Positions 1 through 10,254 of a DNA stretch of 64,000 bases are shown here, piece after piece. The position numbers were made by a program, and so were the translations under genes. The DNA comes from Mayamaea pseudoterrestris (taxonomy: Eukaryota; Bacillariophyta; Bacillariophyceae; Sellaphorales; Sellaphoraceae): NCBI GenBank assembly GCA_027923505.1, contig BROI01000009.1, positions 930,001-994,000 on the forward strand, given 5' to 3'. The first letter of the stretch is position 1. Each line of letters starts with the position of its first letter. Under the pieces are notes generated by a model. The model saw only the letters and a list, made by a program, of their open reading frames with translations, did not search any database and was not told the DNA's origin.

Positions 1-1600
1 TGTCAAGGCATCTGCGGGCTGAGACTGGTGACAAGTTGTCACCAAATACATTGCAGTCCCCTGAGACACCAGCCAGGCATACCATCTTGTAGCGCATCCC
101 ATATAATGATGTTGGCACCATTCTGGTGTCATTTGGGTGTATACATGGCCTGCTGTAGGGGCATTTGAATGTCAAGGCATCTGCGGGCTGAGACTGGTGA
201 CAAGTTGTCACCAAATACATTGCCGTCCCCTGAGACAAAAGCCAGGCATACCATCTTGTACCATAGCTTTAATAATGTGTTGGCACCATTCTGGTGTCAT
301 TTGGGTGTATACATGACCTGCTGTAGGCGTGTTTGAATGCCAAGGCATCTGCAGGCTGAGACTGGTGACAAGTTGTCACCAAATACATTGCCGTCCCCTG
401 AGACACCAGCCAGGCATACCATCTTGTAGCGCAGCCTAAATAATGATGTTGGCACCATTCTGGTGTCATTTGGGTGTATACATGGCCTGCTGTAGGGGCA
501 TTTGAATGTCAAGGCATCTGCGGGCTGAGACTGGTGACAAGTTGTCACCAAATACATTGCAGTCCCCTGAGACACCAGCCAGGCATACCATCTTGTAGCG
601 CATCCCATATAATGATGTTGGCACCATTCTGGTGTCATTTGGGTGTATACATGGCCTGCTGTAGGGGCATTTGAATGTCAAGGCATCTGCGGGCTGAGAC
701 TGGTGACAAGTTGTCACCAAATACATTGCAGTCCCCTGAGACACCAGCCAGGCATACCATCTTGTAGCGCATCCCATATAATGATGTTGGCACCATTCTG
801 GTGTCATTTGGGTGTATACATGGCCTGCTGTAGGGGTGTTTGAATGTCAAGGCATCTGCAGGCTGAGACTGGTGACAAGTTGCACCCAAATACATTGCAG
901 TCCCGGAGACACCAGCCAGCCATCTGTCCTAAATAATGATGTTGGTACCATTCTGGTGTCATTTGGGTGTATACATGGCCTGCTGTAGGGGCATTTGAAT
1001 GTCAAGGCATCCAGGCTGAGACTGGTGACAAGTTGTCACCAAATACATTGCAGTCCCCTGAGACACCAGCCAGGCATACCATCTTGTAGCGCATCCCATA
1101 TAATGATGTTGGCACCATTCTGGTGTCATTTGGGTGTATACATGGCCTGCTGTTGGGGTGTTTAAATGTCAAGGCATCTGCCGGCTGAGATTGGTGACAA
1201 GTTGTCACCAGATACATTGCAGTCCCCTGAGACACCAGCCAGGCATAACATTTTGTATCGCAGCCTGAAAAATGATGTTGGCACCATTCTGGTGTTATTT
1301 GGGTGTATACATGGCCTGGGGTGCGTTTTGAATGTCAAGGCATCTGCAGGCTGAGACTGGTGACAAGTTGTCACCAAATACATTGCCGTCCCCTGAGACA
1401 AAAGCCAGGCATACCATCTTGTAGCGCATCCCATATAATGATGTTGGCACCATTCTGGTGTCATTTGGGTGTATACATGGCCTGCTGTAGGGGCATTTGA
1501 ATGTCAAGGCATCGGTGGGCTGAGACTGGTGACAAGTTGTCACCAAATACATTGCAGTCCCCTGAGACACCAGCCAGGCATACTATCCTGTAGCGCATCC
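1..1600. repeat. 169-bp satellite array A (left part cut by window edge)
   Basis: About nine head-to-tail copies of a 169-bp monomer are visible; the period is fixed by the recurring ends of the TGGTGACAA-G-TTGTCACCA dyad. Copies around 880-1010 and 1310-1340 are shortened. Each monomer holds that 9-bp-arm inverted repeat, a second one (CACCA-TTC-TGGTG) and a TGTATACA palindrome. The array ends near 1600 in unrelated sequence. Short open frames across it are by-products: 169 is not a multiple of three, so frames rotate from copy to copy. The same family returns as array B at 18.6-24.5 kb. Confidence 0.95.
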
Positions 1601-1628
1601 AAGCTTTATTCCATGGTGAGACTTTTTC

Positions 1629-1870
1629 ATTGATAGCCGTTGAAAATGAGTTATTGGCACTGTGCTCCAGGAATGTACTATGATAGCCATTGAAAATCAA
1701 AGTTTTCACACTGGTTCAGAGTGTAGCATTGACAGCTATTGAAAATCAAATTGTGTGGCACTGTGCTCCGGAATGTACTTTGATGCCGTTGAAAATCAAA
1801 GTTTTGCACACTGTTTCGTATAGTTGTGTTAAATCAATTTTGCCACTGTTCTCCGTATTTATTACTTCGA
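1629..1870. repeat. Degenerate ~50-bp tandem repeat
   Basis: Four to five imperfect copies of a 49-53-base unit begin with GATAGCC(A/G)TTGAAAATCAAAG or close variants at about 1629, 1682, 1731 and 1782, followed by a CACTGT-type segment. The core TTGAAAATCAAAGTTTT and the following GCAC...CTGTT match the much better preserved 50-bp minisatellite at 35361-35675, so the two loci appear to belong to one family, this one being older or less homogenised. Confidence 0.75.
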
Positions 1871-2722
1871 TTTGGTGAAATCAGTGACATCAATCAAGAC
1901 ACTGTTTGTGCTCAAGTCATTCATTTTTGGCATCGGAATAGATACCATGAAAATCAACATTTTTGCTTGGTTGTTGAAAATCTGGTGTGGCACTTCGTTT
2001 ACTCAGACAAAAGATCGACAACGGGAGCGCAGGGAACAAAACAATCACCAACACGCAATGGCAACATAACAATTCAACCGTCAGCGCAAGCTGAAACAAC
2101 GCGCGACCAACCATATGACGTACAAGGTGATTGCGCGGACGAACTCTGTCTTGTTTTTGATTCTTTGGAGCGTCTCCGAAACACGTGGCGAAAATTACCT
2201 AATAACAACAATCGCAATCAGATGGCGACAGACGCAACAACAACGAGCAGTCAAGCATGAATCAACATACAAGCTGCTTGCCGGACGTTCAGCAATCTGT
2301 CAAATGAGTCGCAGAAAGATGTTGCACTTCTCGAACCACCACCACACGAGAACAATGCGATGCTGACAAAGATCGGACTCCGACTCCAACACGCTCCTCG
2401 ATTTGCTGCGCATTTGAAACTCTTTGTACTGGGCTGAGCGTAAAGTCTTCAGGCGCAATAAAAAAGCATTCCAAGCAAGGGTTTTTTGGTGAGAAACTGT
2501 GGAACGGCCAAATGATGGCAGAAATGCCGACATGACAAGTGCGCTTTTGTAAGCAAAGCAGCGTCAATTTACATGATGGCAAGGAACTTGTGCATGGCTT
2601 GCGGCCAGGTTTGCTCGGCAAGGGGGTGCACCTATTTCAGGTGATACTGGGATGTTTTACGCAACCCTCTGGCGGGGTCTTTTGGCATAATCACTTACGC
2701 AGTTGCAACTTGACGAGGTTGG
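1871..2722. other. Intergenic region without a recognisable gene
   Basis: Only short open frames occur here, none with a recognisable motif or plausible codon pattern. The region separates the degenerate 50-bp repeat from the 3' end of the dymeclin gene. I see no tRNA, rRNA or transposon signature. Confidence 0.6.
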
Positions 2723-5694
2723 CTATCCCTGGAAAATTGACTCATCAGGGGCTATTGGATCTTCAGTAATGGGAAATACTTTGATCGCCGGTTTGGTCCA
2801 TTCATAGCACTGCCGTGCGCACAGCAAACAGATAATCTCCACCACATATGGCACAAAGAATGTTTCAGAGATCAGCCCTCTTCCCTCATACGTGAACGTA
2901 AATGCCTCGCTGTCTTGTTTTTGCTGCTTGCGCTCGACTACGGCACTACGCAGTTGCTCAATATTTTCGAACAAATACTTGAGTGCTTTAAACAATCGCT
3001 GTTCGAGCATTGCCCACTTCTAACAAACTGGATGCTGCAGTGATAAGTTTTTGAATGCGACCGACTTCAGTTTTCGGTAAAAGGCGTAGCTGAAAAGGAG
3101 TTGGTGTGAGGCAAGCGACATTAAAAGATGCGACTTTTCCGCGTCTCGTACTATAAATAAAAACATACCTTGCGCCGTCAGTCAACTTTTTAAATTCCAC
3201 TTGGTGGTAGACCATTGACGTAGACCAAGTAATTGCGATCATGCTCTTTGTCGCGAAACATTGTTTCCACAACTTGCAGCAGTGTTCCGGGCATGCTTCC
3301 CGGCATGGCGATCGGATGAGAAAGGTCCTCCTCGTCAACGTCAGGATACGATCTTGCTTCAGTGCGTATCGCTCATTGATGAGAGTGTCACGGACGCGCG
3401 AGTCGCATTGCAGCGTACTCATGCAGGTCGGAAATGGACGAGAGACGACAAATTCATCAAGATATGGCGAAGCGCATTGCCAACAAAAAGCCGCATCGTG
3501 GTAGTCGATCTAAGTTGAAGCAGGTCAATGACCGGAGCAAGCAAAAGCACTAACACTGAACCCAAATTAATGTCGTTGATGTTTCTCTCTTTGTACCAGT
3601 TTACGATTGCCACCATGACTCCGACGAAAGGCATCCCTTCCAGAGGACAAGTCTTGAGAAAAAAATAGACAGCAAAATGATAATGACGTAAAGGTGCGAG
3701 AGTGATCGAAACGGGGAACGTTCGAGACATTGCATGCGGCTCATCTGGTTCATTGCTGTGGCATTCAATCCATTCGGTCCATGCGCTCGCTGCAAAGTCC
3801 AGTGCAGCATAATTCTTCAAGGAAGTTGATATGTACAGCGTCCGCAACAGCGGCAAGACGAGCGTATCCAAATCACTGCGGACCGCCAGTGAGTCGGCAA
3901 AAGTTTGCGAGGCTTGCAGCAGAGTATACAGCAGCAAAGCTCCAACCTCTGTATGTGCCGTCAAACCAAACGATTTAAAAAGTGCTTCAAAATTGACTGC
4001 AAGAACTTTGGATGAAACATTCGACGACGAACGAATATATGCTCGTTCGTTTGCATCATCACCGGCAAGCAAAGGTGCCGCTGCCAGTGAAACATCTTCA
4101 CTTGAGATTTGCAAGTTACTTGTCAAGCTTGGCAAATCTGGCAAGCTATTTCCGTCGGCATGCCACCGATTGTCCGTCAACTGGGCGAGTTCGTCGCGAA
4201 ACGGATTCTGCATGGTTTGCATAGTTGCTACGTTTCCTTCACTTGATGATTGCTGCATTCTCCTTTCATTGTTGCTTACGAGCAAGAGCAAACAAGTTGC
4301 CAAATCAGCAACTGGACTGCTCGTAATCCATAGTACATCACGCGTCAAATGCTCGTCGCGTTGCTGCTTCAACTGATGTCGCAAATAGTGCTTGTCGTAG
4401 TCTTCTTTAGTGCTGCTTGAATGAAACAAGTTCAAGGCTAATGAAAGTAATCGCAATGGAAGCAGGAGAATAGTGCTCGACAATGTCCGTACGACGCCCT
4501 TGGTGGCGTCCAATAAAAAATTGTGCTGGCGGTGTGGATCTAGCAGCTGCTGCTGGCGTGAATTGCTGCTGTAACGCAAATGTCCTTCCTCCTGTTGTGT
4601 ATTGCTCTCTTCTTTACTCTGCGGCGCTTCGGCCAAGACGACAACGTGTGTTTCATACATGCCATCCATTCCAACGTGATGATGCGTGGATGCTGCCACG
4701 GAGCGAACAAGCTCCTGCAAGTGCAACTGAACGGATCGTTCCGGAGCGACCGGTCGTTGAATGGTCCAATTTAGCAAGGCTGCAAGCAATTGTCGAGGCG
4801 TCCATGATGTTGCATCTCGAGCTTGCTGCATAAACATGTCCCAAAAGTAGTAGCCACTAATTGTTATTGACGTTGGCCGTGCAAGGCTTGATTGCAAAGG
4901 CGAGTACAGTTGCGACGAAAACAAAATGAGCAGCAACTGAAGAACGCAGGTTGTCGCATCATATAGTTCCGGCGGTGATGACCATGAAAGTGACTGCTGC
5001 TGCGTCTCGAGTAATTGGTGTAGTTGAATCAAGTACTTGACCAGGGCTTCCACCAAGTCACTTCCAACTGCGTGTTCTCGATTCGAGTCTCGACTCCTGT
5101 AGGTAAAAACTTGTTTCAGATAGTCGCATGGATCTTGTAACGAGCAAGAATGAACCATTACTGAATGTATCAAAAGACGCAGCAAGTTCAAGCTTCCTGC
5201 CGTCGTGCGCGCCTTGGCTACCATGGCGATGCGATTAGAAAAGTTGTCGATGCTCGACGCAGAGAAGGTTCCATTTGTACCATTAGCAGGAACCCGCGAG
5301 GATGAAGCATTGACAGGAAGCAAGTCGTTCACTAGTCGTGTAACATGAATACAGAGAGCCGCTAGATTGGACGACTGCGGTGAGTGCAAGATCAATTGAC
5401 TCGTCGCTTGCTGCATCACCGATAGTCGCGATTCCACATGCATCCAAACCCCATAGGCGTGCAGCAACTCGTGCCATCGAGAATCCTGCCAAGACACATG
5501 AGCAGGTCCACATATTTGTAGCAGTATTGCGGCCAATGAATCTGATTCATTCAAGGCAAGGGCCTGTAATGAAATATGAAAAAGTGATGGAATGAGTCGA
5601 ACCAAAAAGGACTACACCGTGGCGAGAGAAACAAACCATCGCTTTCCCTTTACACGACATGGTATCAACATACCTTCTCTGGATCTCCCCACAT
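2723..5694 (-). CDS. DYM: Dymeclin (Golgi-associated scaffold), 3' third out of frame
   Basis: Dymeclin is a conserved Golgi-associated peripheral protein. The first exon is tiny: ATG at 5694 gives MWGDPEK, then a GTATGT donor (5674/5673); the second exon resumes at 5563 after CATTACAG and stays open to 3419. Family hallmarks are the segment ALLLYTLLQ...LDTLVLPLLRTLY, then INDINLGSVLVLLL, and near the C-terminus FTFTYEGR...ETFFVPYV, the counterpart of the FKYVEEE...EEFFIPYVW region of animal dymeclin. A further intron is likely at 3168-3090 (GTATGT...TTTTCAG). Between about 3470 and 3000 the best family matches move among frames: SSISDLHEYAAMRLA lies in another frame from the preceding exon, and later parts switch again. 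No combination of introns I tried fixes this, so either sequence errors or a decaying gene is likely. Identification is firm; integrity is not. Confidence 0.85.
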
Positions 5695-5924
5695 GATTGT
5701 ACAGCGCGCCAGTCAGAGAAATACGACAAGATGTGAGAAGCAGTAGAGAAGCAAAGCAGAAGTAAATCAATCATCATCGAGTCCATCGAGGCCGTCGATT
5801 CGAGGCGAGTACCAGTTAGACGTTAAGACGTTTTGCAATCAAGCGGTACTGATCGCATCGCATACGACACGAAATTGCCGACCGCAAACGCTTCATCCAT
5901 CGTCGCACAATTCTTTCTTCCACC

Positions 5925-8900
5925 ATGGCGTCCCTTCGACACCGCAAGCAATCGGCCAAGGCGAAGAAGGAGGTCCCGACTTGTGACGAATCGCTTGAGG
6001 AGACAGCAATCAACAATTTGATTACTGAGTCATTGTCGCCGACGAGCGTCACGCCGCTTCATATTCGACACTCGTTGATGCGACTCGACGTGTTTCCCTT
6101 TGGCATCGCGTACATGACCTGGTTTAGTCTGGATCATTCACAGCAACTAGAAGAATATCGCCTAATCATTAGTATTGGACTCTCATTGACGCTGCTACTG
6201 CATCTGTCGCTCGTCCTAGCGTCGACATGGAACGTAGGCGTGCGTGCCAAGGTTGGTTTTCGGACTGTCGGCAAACATGAATCATTGAGCATTTGGACGC
6301 ACGCATTGGTACAAAATCCTCAAGACGGTGAGATTGGAATTGTATTGCTAGAGCACGACGATCAAAACGGTTTAGTGAGATGCAACTTTCACGAGTCCGT
6401 CTTCATTTGCGATTCTCGCGAGCAACGTTTGGATCAAGCGCTTTGGAATGTATCGGAAAATGCAAGCAGCAGCGAGGAAATGAGGAAGAAGACAGTTGCA
6501 TCAAACTCGCACAGCACATCATCACGTATATTTCGACCTCGCTTCTATCCAATTCACTTGCCGCTATCGTTTTACACGTCGACTTGGAAGGGTCATGCCT
6601 CCTTGGATTCCCTTGCCACGGCTCACTCCATATACGGCCCCAATACGTGTGCACTCCAACCACCTACCTACTTGCAACTACTATGTCAGCAATTGATTGC
6701 GCCATTGTTCTTGTTTCAAGTCTTTTGCGTCGGACTATGGTGCCTCGATGAGTACTGGTACTACGCCATTTACACGCTACTAGCCTTACTGCTGTTTGAA
6801 AGCACCGTTGCCTATCAGCGGCATGTTAGTCTCACCAAGCTACAAAGGGCTGGAAGTAACGGAACGCGAGCAAGGCAAAAGGTCTACGTGAGACGGCAAA
6901 TGCAATGGATGCAGGTCTACTCGCACGAGCTTCTTCCTGGCGACATGATGAGTCTATCCTGCAATCAAAAATACTTTGCGGAACATACAACAACGGTGGT
7001 TCCAGCCGACGTTTTGCTCGTTGCCGGCACGGCCGTTTGTGACGAGTCTCTCCTGACGGGCGAGTCGGTGCCCCAGCTCAAGCATGCGCTGGAGGAATCA
7101 CAGTCGCCGCACGACGACGAAACGTTGCTCGATTTGACGGACAAGGAACACAAGGAGTCAATTCTGTTTGCTGGAACCGGTCTCATTGCGGCTACGAATG
7201 CTAATGCTGCGAATGAAGTCATTGCAAAGGGTTCGTCAAACTCTAACGAAAACATATTATACTCACCGCCTGATGGTGGCGTCGTGGCCATCGTACTACG
7301 GACTGGCTTTGAAACGACCCAAGGTTCCTTGCTGCGGACCATGGCGTACTCGTCGTCAAAGTCCGGTGCGCACGGGAATGCCAACATGGATACCTACATT
7401 TTCATTTTTATTCTTCTTTGTTGCGCAATTTTTGCCGCCGCAACTGTTCTTCAGACTGGTTGGCATGACGATCGACGCAACCGGTTTCGACTGCTACTTC
7501 ACGTTGTCATGATCATTACGTCCGTCGTTCCGCCCGAGCTGCCCATGGAATTGAGCTTGGCCGTGACGAATAGCGTGGCGGCGTTGATGCAAAAGTGTCA
7601 AGTCTATTGTACGGAAATCCATCGCATTCCGTGGGCGGGCGCCGTCGATGTCGTTTGTTTCGACAAGACCGGTACATTGACAAGCGACGAAATGCAGCTC
7701 AAGGGTGTCTGCTGCCTGGACGAGGGAGGCACGTCGGTATCATCCGACTTGATTCAGCCAAATGCAGATGACAAGACACTACCAATTCACTCACTCATGG
7801 TCATGGCAGCATGCCATTCACTAGCACTCGTCGGAGATGGCGGTTGGAGCTCCATCGTTGGTGATCCGCTGGAACGAGTAGTCTTGCAGGAAACTGGCTA
7901 TCGACTCATCGGCAACGATACGGTTGCGATGGTGGAGGAGGCCGGTGGTCGAGTTTCGCACGCTTACCATGTACTGCATCGGTACACATTTTCGTCCAAA
8001 ATGAAACGCATGACGACGCTAGTGATGGAAAATGAAGGTCAAGGAATGGTTTATACGCTGAGTAAGGGAGCACCAGAGACGGTCAGAGACATGCTAAAGG
8101 TAGTGCCCGGCCAATACGATGAGACAGCACGTTTTCATATGAGCAAAGGACGACGCGTGCTTGCCATGGCTTATGGCGACGCTGGGAAGCTTAAAGATTT
8201 GCGAAATTTAAAGGCGAACGGGAGAGAAAGCTTTGAGAAAAATCTTGTGTTTGCTGGATTTCTCATTTTGGATTGTCCATTGAAATTGGATTCTAGAACG
8301 GTTGTCACGGAGCTGCGAAAAAGTGGCCACTCTGTGTTGATGTGCACCGGTGATGCGCTCCTGACAGCTGTAGAAGTCGCCAAGCAAGTATCAATAGTCA
8401 AGAGAAAGCACATAGTTTACAATATACAAAAGCGCAGGTCAAAGGCGTTGCATCTATCGGACCCTTTGACGAGCTTTGAATGTGTCTCCCTGGACGAAAA
8501 GTCGGTAGATGCTCCATCGGTCGAATTGTCAAGCAATGCTATAAAGCAACTTAAAGACATGCGGGGAGAAGCGTCGTTCTGCATCACTGGCGACGTATTG
8601 GTCGACTTGGCCGCAGCAGCAGTTTCGCTCAACCGCAAGAATGTCCAGCATTTGGATGAGAAGCATGTTTTGCTACATCCCGATGCGCAATCTGCATTGG
8701 CTCGACTTGTTCCTCTGATTTCGGTCTTTGCACGACATGCACCGCATCAAAAGGAAGCCCTGATTGCTGCATTCAACTGTGGTGGGCACTGTACGCTCAT
8801 GTGCGGTGATGGCACAAACGACGTTGGCGCTTTGAAGCGAGCAAGAGTTGGTATCTCAATACTTTCCGCACCAGAGGTCGAATCGAAGCAGAGGCATGCT

Positions 8901-9883
8901 TCGGAAGCCATTGCCAAGTCGACGCATACAAAGAAAGGCAAAATTGCTCGGAAGCATGGATCAGGGGAAAATCCGCTGCGCCAGCTCCGCGAAGCGGAGA
9001 AGCAGTTAAATGAATTAGAATTAGGCGATGCCTCCGTGGCAGCACCCTTTACTTCCAGGGCTGTGTCCATTAAGTGCTGCAAGGATGTCATTCAACAGGT
9101 GAGTTGACACATTAAAAAATTTTGAGCTGTGAAATTACTTATCTAAGCTGCCAATATCTGCCTCTCTTGCAGGGACGATGTACGTTGGTGACGATGTTAA
9201 GTATCTACAAAATTCTGGGCGTCAATTGTTTAGTCAATGCAATGGTTTTGAGCAAGCTCTTTCTAAATGGAGTCAAGCAGGGTGATCGTCAGATGACAAT
9301 TCTTGGTATAGTTATTACAGCATTGTTCTACTTCGTCACACGAGCGGATCCTTTGCCGATTCTCTCATCCGAGCGGCCGCCATCGTCGGTCATGTGTCTC
9401 CGGGCACTACTGTCGATTGGTATCCAGTGCGCAGTACATTGCTTCACCATTGCGCTTGTGACGGACGTTTCCATTTCTTTTGTTGATCCATTTGATCCTA
9501 GCCTTGTCCCTGACGGGGCATTTAACGCCAACTCGCTAAATACAACAGCGTTTTTGATCACCTGCCTTGCCACGGTCAATACTTTCGCAGTCAACTACAG
9601 AGGTCGCCCATTTATGGCTGACTTGACAGAGAATAAACTCTTTTACCGCAGTCTTCAAGTTTGTTACGCAACGCTTTTCATATTGGTGACAGAATGCTTC
9701 CCGCCGCTGAACGACTTGTTTCAGCTCAGTCAGCTGCCGGCTGTCGTCGTCGACATGGGAGGCAGCAAAGTTAGCGGAGTCTTGTATGGGCTTGTCCTAT
9801 CCGTTGGCTATCCCACCTTTATTGGTGGTCTGATGATGGTGGATACTGTGTTGGTGTATGGGGCTGAGCGCATGCTGCGATGA
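5925..9883 (+). CDS. P5A-type ATPase (ATP13A1/Spf1-like transmembrane helix dislocase)
   Basis: P5A ATPases sit in the ER membrane and extract mis-inserted transmembrane helices. Exon 1 is 5925-9098 and exon 2 is 9173-9883, joined by a 74-base intron (CAACAG|GTGAGT...TCTTGCAG|GGACGA), giving 1294 residues against about 1200 in yeast and human. The start ATG lies in CACCATGGCG. Visible motifs are TGESVP (about residue 377), the family-specific PPELPMELSLAV in the fourth core helix (about 536), DKTGTLTSDE with the phosphorylated Asp near 580, and GDGTNDVGALKRA in the hinge (about 960). Exon 2 opens with GRCTLVTMLSIYKIL, the typical start of the C-terminal helices. The start lies only 230 bases from the divergent dymeclin start, so a shared promoter is likely. 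All catalytic motifs are intact. Confidence 0.96.
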
Positions 9884-10254
9884 GAGGTAACTAACTTTGA
9901 AAGCTGCCGCCAATATCGACCCTGTGTGATGAATTTAAAGGACTTAGAAGGTTGTATGCCGTGAGCTCGTGAACACAATCTGCTACATCGTTTTCGCGCA
10001 CCAAATGGCCGGTCTCAAGTTTAAGGTGTAATAAAAAATGCCATAACGCAATTGTCAACTTGTATATACTATATATTTAGACCATCAAGGATCGTCCAGT
10101 GGCACACATCCAATGGCAGCAAACTAGGCAAACGACATCCAACACATCATAATATCTTCATTACTTGGAGCTGCAGTTCACTATGATTACCGGTTTGAAC
10201 ATTCCTTCCAATGCGATCTAAATTAAACCAACCCAATGAGCTTCATGGCATTGC
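9884..10254. other. Short intergenic spacer before satellite 2
   Basis: The region is the 3' flank of the P5A ATPase gene and AT-rich spacer leading into the ~356-bp array. I see no gene in it. Confidence 0.6.

Noticed and set aside
1826-2366. Overlapping short open frames (up to 144 codons)
   Set aside because: No family motif; the longest begins at a non-ATG codon and overlaps the degenerate repeat.
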